A DNA stretch of 64,000 bases from Chitinophaga pinensis DSM 2588 (GCF_000024005.1 NC_013132.1:372001-436000), one strand, 5' to 3'. Positions 45,961-55,275 are shown, counted from the first letter of the stretch. Numbers and translations: made by a program. Notes: generated by a model from the letters alone, not told the origin.

Positions 45961-47244
45961 TTATTTGATGGCCACGTCCTGACGGACAGGTTCTGCAATC
46001 AGCGCATCCAGATCGTCGTTCCACTTCTTTACATAATCGTTAAAATAATTACCGGTAATCTCACCGGTGTAACCCGTATGTATCTGACGCACGTCACCGT
46101 TACGATCTATAATAATAGTTGTAGGGAATGCCATCATACGGTTGAGTGCCGGAAGTTTTTCCGAAGCCACTTTCTTATCAGCAATGCCACCAAAAAGAAT
46201 ATCATATTCAATACCGTATTTATCTTTTAATTTACCTAATGTGTACCGGGCATATTCCAAGTCATCTTTCTGCTCAAAACCGATGGCGATAGCCTCAACA
46301 CCACGGTCTTTGTTCTTTTTGAACCAGGGAGCAAGAAACGCCGTCTGATCAGTACAGTTAGGACACCAGGTGCCGATGATCTCAACGATCACCACTTTGT
46401 CTTTATACTTTGCATCGCTCAGCGATACCTGTTTACCATTCAGGTCAGGTAGAGTGAAATCAAGCTTCTTATAGCCCTCTTTCAGGTAGGTCAGCTTGTA
46501 AGGATCCGGCAGTTCAGCATTGGCATTCTTATTACCATCGAACTTTACATTGTTATAGATCCCCAGACTCAGTTCTCCTGTAAAAGACTGGTCGTCATTG
46601 ATATGACCTTTGATATATATCGGGCTTGGGCCGGTAAAACCTGACAGTTCAAATTCATTGCCCTGTACAGTGCCTTCCAGCTCACGGCTGTCGCCTACAA
46701 CAGACATGATTACGCCTGTCAGACGGTTACCGTCCTGCTTCAATAGTCCGATCCGGTTAGGCGTAGGTTCTTTGCTGTAGATCTGTAATTCCCATTTCCC
46801 GGACAGATTCACCGCAGGTTTGACGTCTTTCCCCGGTTCTACAAAACGGTATTTCTTACCGGCCTCCGCTACAAAAGGCAATGCGTTACCTCTGAAGTTA
46901 GGCACGAGGCTTCTGTATTCACCGGTGATACGGCCGTCTGATTCGATCTTTGCAAACAGCGCAGCATCATAGGTATTCATTTTTATAAACAGCGAATCAT
47001 CTCCGACACGCTTTACTTTAAACTCATCACGGCGGGTACCATTGATCAATGAGAACACGCTGTGCTCGGGGTCTTTTCCTTTGAATTCGAAGTTGAAAGG
47101 CACGTTGGCTTCATTAACAGTAAAAACACCACGCCATACGCCTTCTTTTAAAAACAGGGGCTTTTTCTCAGTTGCAAATACAGTACTGCCGAATAGTACA
47201 GTGGCCAGCAGGCCTTTTACTCCGATACGGGCAATTGTGTTCAT
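45961..47244 (-). CDS. TlpA/ResA-like thiol-disulfide oxidoreductase with N-terminal extension
   Basis: 427-residue exported thioredoxin-like protein. Signal peptide about 1-24. Residues about 30-235 form a beta-rich extension with several GxxL/TGxI repeats, which is common in Bacteroidota TlpA proteins. The thioredoxin fold (about 245-405) has TLPDLNGKQVSLSDAKYKDK then the active site Trp-Cys294-Pro-Asn-Cys297, and the cis-Pro region AFPTTIIIDRNG. It should act as a periplasmic reductant, for example for the c-type cytochromes encoded downstream. First gene of the run, with a leader of about 230 nt. Confidence 0.9.
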   Translation of the reverse strand: MNTIARIGVKGLLATVLFGSTVFATEKKPLFLKEGVWRGVFTVNEANVPFNFEFKGKDPEHSVFSLINGTRRDEFKVKRVGDDSLFIKMNTYDAALFAKIESDGRITGEYRSLVPNFRGNALPFVAEAGKKYRFVEPGKDVKPAVNLSGKWELQIYSKEPTPNRIGLLKQDGNRLTGVIMSVVGDSRELEGTVQGNEFELSGFTGPSPIYIKGHINDDQSFTGELSLGIYNNVKFDGNKNANAELPDPYKLTYLKEGYKKLDFTLPDLNGKQVSLSDAKYKDKVVIVEIIGTWCPNCTDQTAFLAPWFKKNKDRGVEAIAIGFEQKDDLEYARYTLGKLKDKYGIEYDILFGGIADKKVASEKLPALNRMMAFPTTIIIDRNGDVRQIHTGYTGEITGNYFNDYVKKWNDDLDALIAEPVRQDVAIK

Positions 47245-47484
47245 GAGAGTAGATTTGATTTGAGTAGTTGATAGTTCAGGGTATAGCTATCTCCTTCCGC
47301 TTATCGGTCATTTGTAATCAGTATATGACGATGGAAAAAGAAAGCGCCTTTGGACAAAAGGCAGATTAGCGACAACAGTAAGGCATACAGCCGGAAGAAC
47401 GAAGGAAATTGTTCATGTTCAAAAGTGTTAGTTAATTTTTAGAAAATCAACTAATTAATGGTGGCTTAATTAGGGTGGTGATAA

Positions 47485-47515
47485 CAAAGATAGAATGGCT
47501 GATTTTATTTTCCAA
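47485..47515 (-). promoter_or_regulatory. Bacteroidota promoter of the TlpA-to-JmjC run
   Basis: On the minus strand: TTG (47513-47515), a 20-nt spacer, and TATCTTTG (47485-47492), a perfect -33/-7 pair. The 27-bp dyad ends 2 nt upstream of the TTG. A second TATCTTTG (47550-47557) lies just beyond the dyad without a -33 element. Confidence 0.7.
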
Positions 47516-47517
47516 AT

Positions 47518-47544
47518 AATAGTCTATAAATTTTATAGACTATT
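47518..47544. promoter_or_regulatory. 27-bp operator-like dyad, site B
   Basis: Perfect 13-bp arms AATAGTCTATAAA and TTTATAGACTATT around one base. The core AGTCTA-N9-TAGACT is identical to site A (35230-35256). Its centre lies 39 bp upstream of the -7 element, 11 bp further than in site A, i.e. about one helical turn. Confidence 0.8.
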
Positions 47545-47987
47545 CAAAACAAAGATAGAAATCCCTGTACCTGAATAAGATAGCACGTGGCAAACTATCC
47601 TGACCATCTGGTACAAAGGCATCTGACAAAGTATGTTGGCGGGGTTACCTTATGCGTGGCGCTTAAAGTTGTTCATTGTTCTCCTTCCAGTTTACGCTAG
47701 TCTTGTGACCGTAGAATCTGTTCACTAACACAAACATAACTGTAATGCACGCAATGATAACGTAATGTAAAACGATTGACGGCATGATGATAAAGCTGAA
47801 TAAGTACTACACTAATTGTTATACTGTTGTTGTATCTAAATCTACATAAAACAGGTTGAAAATATACGGCAGTCTCAATAATTACCTGACATAAGTATAA
47901 TTTCGTTAACAAAAGTTAACACAGCTTGGCGACTCTGACAATACCACGATCGTTTAATTTCTCTGCAAATCCGCTACCATAAAGAAA

Positions 47988-48012
47988 AATCCCCCGTCAG
48001 GAACGGGGGATT
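47988..48012 (-). terminator. Terminator overlapping the GH43 stop codon
   Basis: Perfect 10-bp stem AATCCCCCGT/ACGGGGGATT with a 5-nt loop; on the minus strand it is followed by TTTCTTTAT. The GH43 stop (47997-47999) lies inside the stem. Confidence 0.85.
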
Positions 48013-49019
48013 TGTAGTAAAGTATCTGTTTTTAACGGTGTTCCGAACACCGGCCAGCCCATTTTGTTCCAGCTAAACCGCTGGATTCTGGGTGATCTCT
48101 TTCCTCCACAACCATCTCCCGGATGGTCATTGGCGTGGTACAAGATCCAGTATTCTTTGCCGTCAGGCGATGTAAAGAAAGAATTGTGACCAGGCGCATA
48201 GACCTTGTTTTCAGTAGATTGTCTGAAAACCGGCTGGTCGTGTTTTTTCCACGAAGCCGGATTCAACAGATCACTTTTTTCATCAGCCACTAACATCCCT
48301 AATGCGTAATCGTCTGTCCAGCAGGCGGATCCCGAATAAATGATGAAAAGTAACCCTTTATGTTGCAACATCTGCGGCCCCTCGTTAACGTCTATATGTT
48401 TTAGATTAGGATCTCCGAGATCTCCCTTGGTCTCCCATGGATACTGCGGTGTCGATATTTTTACCCTTTTCCCCTGGATGGTAAGCGGATCTTTCATGGC
48501 GGCGATATAGATATCCTGCCGGCCATTCTTATCTCCTTCCCATCCTGACCATATCATATACAATTTTCCGTGATGCTCAAACACACTGGCATCAATGGCC
48601 CACTTATCTTCCGGATCAGTTACCTTTCCTTTAAACTCCCAGGTACCCTGCGTTGGATCAGGTGAACTGTTTTCCAGCGCATAAATACGATGGAACTGAT
48701 TATCACCATTATCCGCAGCAAAATAGACATACCATTTCCCTTTCAGATAATGGATTTCAGGCGCCCAGATATTTTTGGCATAAGGACCGGAAGCCGGTGG
48801 CGTCCAGATGGTTTTATGTGGTGCATCCTTCAGTTGAGCGACGTTCTTTGTTTTCCACAGCTCCAGGCGGTTACCCATCGTATGCATATAATAATAATAT
48901 CCATCCTTATACACACACCAGGGATCAGGCCCGCCCGGCAGGACCGGATTTTTAAACGTCTGCTGTCCGTAGGCAACAGACGTCATTAGCAACAAAAAGC
49001 AAATAAGTGATCTTAGCAT
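47997..49019 (-). CDS. Glycoside hydrolase family 43 (alpha-L-arabinofuranosidase/beta-xylosidase-like)
   Basis: 340-residue exported five-bladed beta-propeller enzyme that releases arabinose or xylose from plant polysaccharides. Signal peptide 1-19. The GH43 catalytic triad is visible: base Asp32 (GGPDPW), pKa modulator Asp143 (WAIDAS) and acid Glu213 (VNEGPQM). It also has IWAPEIHYLKGKWYVYF and APGHNSFFTSPDGKEYWILYHA. There is no C-terminal beta-sandwich, so it is a minimal propeller. Last gene of the sigma/FecR/SusCD locus, 4 nt after the DUF3823 gene, and the only hydrolase in it. Confidence 0.92.
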   Translation of the reverse strand: MLRSLICFLLLMTSVAYGQQTFKNPVLPGGPDPWCVYKDGYYYYMHTMGNRLELWKTKNVAQLKDAPHKTIWTPPASGPYAKNIWAPEIHYLKGKWYVYFAADNGDNQFHRIYALENSSPDPTQGTWEFKGKVTDPEDKWAIDASVFEHHGKLYMIWSGWEGDKNGRQDIYIAAMKDPLTIQGKRVKISTPQYPWETKGDLGDPNLKHIDVNEGPQMLQHKGLLFIIYSGSACWTDDYALGMLVADEKSDLLNPASWKKHDQPVFRQSTENKVYAPGHNSFFTSPDGKEYWILYHANDHPGDGCGGKRSPRIQRFSWNKMGWPVFGTPLKTDTLLQIPRS

Positions 49020-49023
49020 ATTT

Positions 49024-49737
49024 TTATTTCAGATTAATCTGCTGAACTTCAGAAAACAACAGATCTTCCACACCACTGATTTTCACGCCGATACGGGCGA
49101 ATACGTAATCCTGATCGCCGCTTGCGCCATTGGCGGAATGATTATCTGGCACATTCACACTCAGACTGACATTAGCCAGGTCGGCGATATCACTACCATT
49201 CAACGCCGTACGCGCAAGGTAGTTAGTTCCGTCTACAAACTGGGTTTGGTTTACATACAGGAACACAGATTCCACGTTTCTGGCATTTGCGTCTGTGATG
49301 ATCTGTTCCAGCTTACAGTTCGCATTCACGGTAGTACCACTTACTGTCAGCTTCGCATCCCTGACCATATAATAAGGCATCACCTCAATATTCATATCAC
49401 GGCTACCACTTACGGTCAACAGCATCGTGTCAGTTTTAGTCTCTGCATTCGTGATGGATCTGAATGGTCCCTGTGAACGAGGGATAACCAGTTTATAATT
49501 ACCATCAAATAACAGCGCGGAATAAGAACCATCCTCTTTTACATTGACAGTAATAGCCCCGCTTTTACCCCATCCAGGTTCCCAGAGTTCGAAAGTTACG
49601 TCTTTTGAACTGACGTTGATCGGCATTCCCTGATAGGTAATATGACCCGAAAGGGTAGAGGAAGGTGGATCATAATTATCTTTCTTACAGGCAAAAGCAG
49701 TCAGTGCCAAAGCTATATATACGAATGTTTTTTTCAT
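49024..49737 (-). CDS. DUF3823 surface lipoprotein (SusE/F position)
   Basis: 237-residue lipoprotein, signal with Cys17 (ALTAFACKKDNYDPP). The sequence LSGHITYQGMPINV...VTFELWEPGWG and GSYSALLFDGNYKLVIPRSQGPF is the DUF3823 pattern, an N-terminal CarboxypepD_reg-like sandwich followed by a second beta domain. Such proteins take the place of SusE/SusF as surface glycan-binding proteins. It lies 23 nt after SusD and 4 nt before GH43. Confidence 0.88.
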   Translation of the reverse strand: MKKTFVYIALALTAFACKKDNYDPPSSTLSGHITYQGMPINVSSKDVTFELWEPGWGKSGAITVNVKEDGSYSALLFDGNYKLVIPRSQGPFRSITNAETKTDTMLLTVSGSRDMNIEVMPYYMVRDAKLTVSGTTVNANCKLEQIITDANARNVESVFLYVNQTQFVDGTNYLARTALNGSDIADLANVSLSVNVPDNHSANGASGDQDYVFARIGVKISGVEDLLFSEVQQINLK

Positions 49738-49760
49738 GTGGCATGTTTTACGGTCAGTAC

Positions 49761-51662
49761 TTAATGATTAGGATTCTTCACCAGCTTAGGGTTATTACTA
49801 AGGATATCTGAGCCTATCACAGAATAGTAGTTCCCCAGGTTAAAGCGGTGTGCGGCAGTTACATTGGACGGTTTTACAATTCTGTACACCCATTTACCGT
49901 CATTTGCATTACCCGGATTATAGATTTTATACCCCCACATCGCATAGATCATGGTGTTTACCCTGTCAGCTTTACCAAGATTGCTCGTCACATCAGCAGC
50001 AGAGATATTTTCCCCGTTCCATACTTTATGTGCGATCCTCCAACGTTTGTTATCAAACATCTCGTGTCCTTCAAAGGCCAGTTCCACACGTCTTTCGTGT
50101 ACGATCCTGTCAAAGGTCATCTGGGCGTCTGTGAGCTGGGTAGTAAAACCTGCGCGCTCACGCAGCTGGTTAATATAAGTGGATGAAAGACCGGGTTGAC
50201 CGAGTTCGAAAGCAGCTTCTGCTGCATTTAATAATACTTCTGCATAGCGGAAACGTACCCACCATACATCACTACGGGTACCTATCTGACCAGAACCCAC
50301 TGTAGGATCCATGAACTTACGAACAAAAAAACCGGTCTGTGCACTGTATTGCAGCCCGTCTACCGGACCATCTGTACCCACTACCTGAGAACTCCTTGGA
50401 GATCCCGCAACCGGAATACTGTCTCTGTCGCCAAAGTTATCACCAGTGATAATATTGTATTTACCATCCTTCCAGTACATCACGCCTGCCCAGATGTCTA
50501 GTGGAACACCTTTGAAACGGCTGCCAGGTAACATGATCGTGCCACCCAAACGGGCATCTCTGCCAGCGAAAATATCACCCGGATTATTGTAGTACACATA
50601 GTCACTGCCGTTATTCGTAGCGAATGGCGCGAACGTGTTATCCAGTTTCTCGTATTGCAGGGCCAGGTTCAGGGATGGATTTACTCTACCTCCCTGTTGT
50701 TCCTCGGCGGAAGACCATGGCTGGTTAGCCAGCGTCCAGTCCTGTGTTTTACCTGACTTCAATTTGAAATCCTGTACGAAGATAACTTCCGGGTTGTTTG
50801 ACTTATCATAGAAGAGTGAAGCGAAATTCTCCTGAAGGTCTTCTGCTTTCTTTTTGTATAAAGAATATTTACCTCCGGTAATCACCGCCTGGGATGCTTC
50901 CAGTGCTTTTGTAAAATAAGCAACTGCTTTGTCGGCAGATATGCCCACTTCACCACCCGGCAGACTTACCAGCGGCGTGGATCCGCCATACTTCGCAATG
51001 GAACCTGCATATAAAGCAGCTCTTGATTGCATCGCCAATGCGGCGGCTCTGGTTGCGCGGGATTTGATACCGCCATCATCAGGCAATACATTCTTCACGC
51101 TATCCAGTTCACTGATCACGAAATCATATATATCGGATTCCTTCGCACGTGCATGTTGCAGGTAAGTAGGATCACCACTGAAGTTATATTCCATTGGTTC
51201 CAGGATCAAAGGAACGCCACCCATACGTTTTACTTCTTCAAAGTAAATAGCAGCACGCAGGAAGCGGGCTTCTGCCAGGAAACGGGCGCGTGCATCAGCA
51301 GCCAGCTCATTAGCAGCCTGGCATTTCTGCACGAACAGGTTCAGGTCACGGATATAACCGTAATCCCACAAAGACCACCATCCGGTAGGATAATCTACCT
51401 GTTTGGTTCTCCAGTACTGACCAGCTTCTGAAGCAAATGCCTCATCAAAGTTGGTAAACTCAGCCCAGTTGGTAATGGTCTGCTGTTCAGGATAACGGTC
51501 GTATAAATCAGCCAGTACAGAAAGCACCAGATCGGAGCTTTTCCATACTGCATCGTCAGTAAGCAAATTGGTAGGATCAGTCGTCAGGAATTCATCATCC
51601 TTTAAGCATCCTGTTGTTATGATTGAGATGACAGCTGTCAGTATCAGCAAATATTTTTTCAT
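49761..51662 (-). CDS. SusD/RagB family outer-membrane lipoprotein
   Basis: 633-residue SusD with lipoprotein signal MKKYLLILTAVISIITTGC (Cys19). ATG at 51662 is chosen because it gives this signal; the longer reading from 51704 runs into the SusC gene and buries it. TPR body: FTNFDEAFASEAGQYW, LAEARFLRAAIYFEEVKRMGGVPL, and C-terminal VRFRYAEVLLNAAEAAFELGQ with ERRVELAFEGHEMFDNKRW. It binds the glycan with the SusC 19 nt upstream. It is long for the family, which often goes with plant cell-wall substrates. Confidence 0.95.
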   Translation of the reverse strand: MKKYLLILTAVISIITTGCLKDDEFLTTDPTNLLTDDAVWKSSDLVLSVLADLYDRYPEQQTITNWAEFTNFDEAFASEAGQYWRTKQVDYPTGWWSLWDYGYIRDLNLFVQKCQAANELAADARARFLAEARFLRAAIYFEEVKRMGGVPLILEPMEYNFSGDPTYLQHARAKESDIYDFVISELDSVKNVLPDDGGIKSRATRAAALAMQSRAALYAGSIAKYGGSTPLVSLPGGEVGISADKAVAYFTKALEASQAVITGGKYSLYKKKAEDLQENFASLFYDKSNNPEVIFVQDFKLKSGKTQDWTLANQPWSSAEEQQGGRVNPSLNLALQYEKLDNTFAPFATNNGSDYVYYNNPGDIFAGRDARLGGTIMLPGSRFKGVPLDIWAGVMYWKDGKYNIITGDNFGDRDSIPVAGSPRSSQVVGTDGPVDGLQYSAQTGFFVRKFMDPTVGSGQIGTRSDVWWVRFRYAEVLLNAAEAAFELGQPGLSSTYINQLRERAGFTTQLTDAQMTFDRIVHERRVELAFEGHEMFDNKRWRIAHKVWNGENISAADVTSNLGKADRVNTMIYAMWGYKIYNPGNANDGKWVYRIVKPSNVTAAHRFNLGNYYSVIGSDILSNNPKLVKNPNH

Positions 51663-51681
51663 GCTGCGTGTAATTAAATGA

Positions 51682-54600
51682 TCAGAGAGAAAGTTCAAAA
51701 CCAACGTTCACAAATCTACTTTGCGGATAGGTAAGACCGTTATCATCCACGATTTCCGCATCTATACCCACCTTCTTGAGGTTGTCAATAGAGAAGAGGT
51801 TATTCGCATTCACGTAGAAACGGGCTCTTTCTATTTTCACACGACTGAGCACATTTTTCGGAATAGTATATCCCAGCTCCATCGTTCTGGCACGCAGGTA
51901 TTTAACATTGGTCAGCCAGAAATCAGAATCCCTTCCGTAACTGCTATGACCACCATCATTGAAACGGAGTGCAGGGTATTTACCTGGAATCCAGCGACTG
52001 TTAGGGTCCAGTGGATTCTCTCTGTGCCAACGGTCGTTATACAGGTCGGCAAACAGGTTACCACCATTCTGGAATGGATTACGTGTTTCCCAGTTACGGT
52101 TGAAGGAATAACCGCCACCACCGGAGAAATCAATACGGCCGTCAAAACCTTTCCAGCTTGCAGAAAGACTAAAACCAAAGTTCAGGATTGGGTTTCTGCC
52201 GGTACCATAACCAATCGGACGTCTATCCTGATCATTGATGATACCATCGTTGTTGAGGTCTTTATAAATGATATCGCCTGGTAATAAAGTTTTGTTACCA
52301 AAACCATCCACGTTCACAGGATATTTGTTGATCTGCTCCTGTGACTGGAACTGTCCTGCTGATTCAAATCCCCAGAAAGCGTTTACAAAACGTTGTTCGC
52401 GTGAGTTGAAATAATGGTCGAGTGAGTTGTTGAATACCGGCTTATAAGTGTTCAGTGTTTTCGGACGCGCGATGGAAAAGTTACCACCGATACTAAAGCT
52501 CACGTCTTTCACTTTTCCGGAGTAGGCGATAGAACCTTCGAAACCAGCTACCTGATCACTGTTTACGTTTTCAGATGGCAGATTGTAACCAAGTTCACTA
52601 GGTACGAGGATATCGTATTTAGAACCCAGCAAACCGGTTCTCTTTCTGTTAAACACGTCGATCGCACCGGTAATTTTGTCATTGAATAATGCATAATCCA
52701 GACCTACGTCCAGTGTCTGACTTACAAACCAGGAGATATTGCTGATAGGTACACCTTTGTTACGGGAGCCGATCACTGCATTACCATCCAGGATAACAGT
52801 AGATGCGTTATAGTTATAACCTGCCAGATAATCATATGCACCGATTCCGATGTCATCATCCCCCATTCTACCAAAGGAAGCACGGAGCTTCAGTTCACTG
52901 ACAGCCTTTTTGCTCACACCGCTGAAGAATTTCTCTTCGCTTACTCTCCATCCACCGGATACGGAAGGGAATGTACCCCATCTTTTATTCGGTGCAAATT
53001 TCCAGGAGGCATCACGACGTGCAGAGAGTTCAATATAATACTTACCGCCATAGTTATAGTTTACACGACCGATATAACCGAGTCTTGCCTCTGTATTATC
53101 GAAGTCATTGTAAGTATCCATTGTCGAGAAGTAGATCAATGGTAACTGGTTGAGTGTTGGTACGGAGTGTACATAGGTGCTAAGATCTCTTCTTTTGATC
53201 CTTTCAGCTACCAGTGTAGCACCTATTACGTGTTTACCAAACGTTTTATTATAATTCAGCTGAGCCTGTAAAGTAGGCGACAGAATGGTTCTGTTACGCC
53301 TTTCGCGGTAAGGGTTGGAGCTACCGCCGGTTACGTTGTATGTATCGTCTGCCGGATTGTAGGTATACACTTTATAAGTATACTCATGTCCGTTCATAAT
53401 TTCATTTGCATAGTAATAAGAGAACAGACCCTTTGCAGTCAGTCCCTCCAGCGGGAACTGATATTCCGCGGTCAGGTTAGATTGTACTACACGCCAGTCA
53501 CTGCGCCAGTAGCCAGACAATTTTTTATTCTGGAGCGCCCAGTTCTCTGTGTTGTGACCGATGTCATTCGGATAGTCAGGATTATCATTGGCGTAAGGGC
53601 GTTCTGTTGGTCTGTTACGCAGGATCGCGAAACGTGCTGCCCAGTAGTCATCACCTCCTGGTACACCTGGCTGATCGCGCGTTTCCACACGGCCATTGAT
53701 CTGCGCGCCGATTCTGAAACGGTCAGATACGCGGGCGTCGATATTACTCTGTACATTGGATCTTGAAAAAGTAAATTCCCTGCCGAGTACAGAGTTCTGG
53801 CTCAGGTGAGTGGCAGATACATAATAATTGATACGCTCAGAGCCACCAGTGAAGTTCAGGTTTGCAGACGTCAGCGGAGAGTTTCCTTTTACAATGAACT
53901 TGTACCAGTCAAAGCTTTTATAGCCTGTCTCCGTACCAGCTTTCCACTTGTCCAGTTCTGCCTGTGTGATAGTAGTGTGGCCGGTCTGATTCACATCTGC
54001 ATCTGCTTTACCTACCATCCATTCATACGCATTGACTGTTTTCGGGAAACGGGTCCAGTTCTGCCATCCTCTGTAAACGTTTACGTTGATGGTGTTGCGA
54101 CTGCCCAGTTTACCGCGTTTAGTAGTTACTACGACAACGCCGTTTGCAGCTCTCATACCATAGATAGCCGCGGAAGCGTCTTTCAGTACGGTAATGCTTT
54201 CAATATCATTAGGAGCGATGTTATTGAACTGTCCTTCATCCTGCTGGATACCATCAATTACATACAGTGGATTACCCATGTTTCTGATCTGTATGGAAGC
54301 GCTGGCGCCGGGACGACCATCAGACATACGAAAAGACACACCGGCGATCTTTCCTGCCAGACCAGCACTCACAGTAGAACCGGCGTGTATGCCGTTGAGT
54401 TCTTTGCTGGTTACGGAAGAGATAGCGCCTGTTAATGATTCTTTGCGCTGTGAGCCATATCCCACGATCACAACGTCGCCCAGTGCGGTAGACGATGATT
54501 CCAGTGTCGTGTTCACAGTGTGCTTACCATTGATCTCTACCTCTTTAGGTGCATAACCTACATAGGTAAAGATGAGGATACCGCTGAGTGCAGGTACGTT

Positions 54601-55110
54601 AAAACCATAATTACCACTGGCATCGGTAGTGGCGCCTGTAGCGGTGCCTTTCAGCTTAACGCTTACACCAGGCAAGGGTACACCTTTCGGGTCAATTACC
54701 TGACCGGTGATACGCACAGGCTGTTGTTGTCCGGCATCAGCAGTGGAGCGTAATCGATTTAGCACAATCTGCCGACCAGATACATGATACTGGAGTTGCA
54801 AAGGAAGGAGTAATTCATCCAGGATAGCTGCCAGTGTTTCATGATCAGCAGCTACGTCTACTTTGCGGTCAGACTGGATAAGAGAGGAACTGTAGAGGAA
54901 TTTGACATCCACCATTTTTTCAATCTGGTTCAGTACTTTACCTACAGGTTGTTGTTTTACTTCCAGGGAGATCTTTTGCTGTAATACTTCCTGGGCTTTG
55001 CCGGACCTGGCAAATACGATGGTGGTAAACGACAGGGCCACCAGCAGCTGGTAAACACAAGTACGCATAACGTGGAAGATTAAATCACGGATTCGTAATC
55101 TTTTTTTCAT
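51682..55110 (-). CDS. SusC/RagA transporter with N-terminal STN signalling domain
   Basis: 1142-residue TonB-dependent transporter. Signal (about 1-40); STN domain about 43-118 (ISLEVKQQPVGKVLNQIEKM, LLPLQLQYHVSGRQIVL); CarboxypepD_reg-like domain about 130-210 (ITGQVIDPKGVPLPGVSVKL, ILIFTYVGYAPKEV); TonB-box region LGDVVIVGYGSQ; plug with NPLYVIDGIQ and ITVLKDASAAIYGMRAANGVVVVTTKRG; barrel to residue 1142. The STN domain is what contacts FecR anti-sigma proteins, and a FecR gene lies upstream, so glycan binding should be signalled to the ECF sigma factor. A 12-bp hairpin lies in the FecR-SusC gap. Confidence 0.95.
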   Translation of the reverse strand: MKKRLRIRDLIFHVMRTCVYQLLVALSFTTIVFARSGKAQEVLQQKISLEVKQQPVGKVLNQIEKMVDVKFLYSSSLIQSDRKVDVAADHETLAAILDELLLPLQLQYHVSGRQIVLNRLRSTADAGQQQPVRITGQVIDPKGVPLPGVSVKLKGTATGATTDASGNYGFNVPALSGILIFTYVGYAPKEVEINGKHTVNTTLESSSTALGDVVIVGYGSQRKESLTGAISSVTSKELNGIHAGSTVSAGLAGKIAGVSFRMSDGRPGASASIQIRNMGNPLYVIDGIQQDEGQFNNIAPNDIESITVLKDASAAIYGMRAANGVVVVTTKRGKLGSRNTINVNVYRGWQNWTRFPKTVNAYEWMVGKADADVNQTGHTTITQAELDKWKAGTETGYKSFDWYKFIVKGNSPLTSANLNFTGGSERINYYVSATHLSQNSVLGREFTFSRSNVQSNIDARVSDRFRIGAQINGRVETRDQPGVPGGDDYWAARFAILRNRPTERPYANDNPDYPNDIGHNTENWALQNKKLSGYWRSDWRVVQSNLTAEYQFPLEGLTAKGLFSYYYANEIMNGHEYTYKVYTYNPADDTYNVTGGSSNPYRERRNRTILSPTLQAQLNYNKTFGKHVIGATLVAERIKRRDLSTYVHSVPTLNQLPLIYFSTMDTYNDFDNTEARLGYIGRVNYNYGGKYYIELSARRDASWKFAPNKRWGTFPSVSGGWRVSEEKFFSGVSKKAVSELKLRASFGRMGDDDIGIGAYDYLAGYNYNASTVILDGNAVIGSRNKGVPISNISWFVSQTLDVGLDYALFNDKITGAIDVFNRKRTGLLGSKYDILVPSELGYNLPSENVNSDQVAGFEGSIAYSGKVKDVSFSIGGNFSIARPKTLNTYKPVFNNSLDHYFNSREQRFVNAFWGFESAGQFQSQEQINKYPVNVDGFGNKTLLPGDIIYKDLNNDGIINDQDRRPIGYGTGRNPILNFGFSLSASWKGFDGRIDFSGGGGYSFNRNWETRNPFQNGGNLFADLYNDRWHRENPLDPNSRWIPGKYPALRFNDGGHSSYGRDSDFWLTNVKYLRARTMELGYTIPKNVLSRVKIERARFYVNANNLFSIDNLKKVGIDAEIVDDNGLTYPQSRFVNVGFELSL

Positions 55111-55202
55111 AACTTGGATTGTGTTCCTGAATAAATATTGGGAAATAGAATGGCTGTCTCAAACCCAGTGGAGCGGGTTTAAGTCAGATGTGACTTTGGT
55201 GT

Positions 55203-55232
55203 TAGCCAGTGGTACGGCCATACCGCTGGCTA
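55203..55232. other. Hairpin in the FecR-SusC intercistronic gap
   Basis: TAGCCAGTGGTA (55203-55214) pairs with TACCGCTGGCTA (55221-55232) with one wobble and a 6-nt loop. On the minus (mRNA) strand no U tract follows, so it is probably not a terminator. It may set SusC expression above FecR by stabilising the processed mRNA. Confidence 0.5.
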
Positions 55233-55275
55233 TTTTTCATTAAGTACTGCGGTTCATACTACATTTAATCGTGGT

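Larger units (their letters stand above)
47245..47996. other. 752-bp intergenic region with promoter, dyad and long leader, no gene seen
   Basis: It contains the promoter and dyad of the TlpA run (47485-47544), a leader hairpin TTAGTT...AACTAA (47428-47454), and about 440 bp of AT-rich sequence toward the GH43 terminator. A 71-codon minus-strand ORF (47697-47912) has no coding character. Confidence 0.65.

Noticed and set aside
47697..47912. 71-codon minus-strand ORF in the TlpA/GH43 gap
   Set aside because: Composition rich in Tyr, Cys and His typical of non-coding AT-rich DNA; no start context.
51663..51704. Upstream start for SusD at 51704
   Set aside because: It would overlap the SusC end and place 14 residues before a perfect lipoprotein signal.
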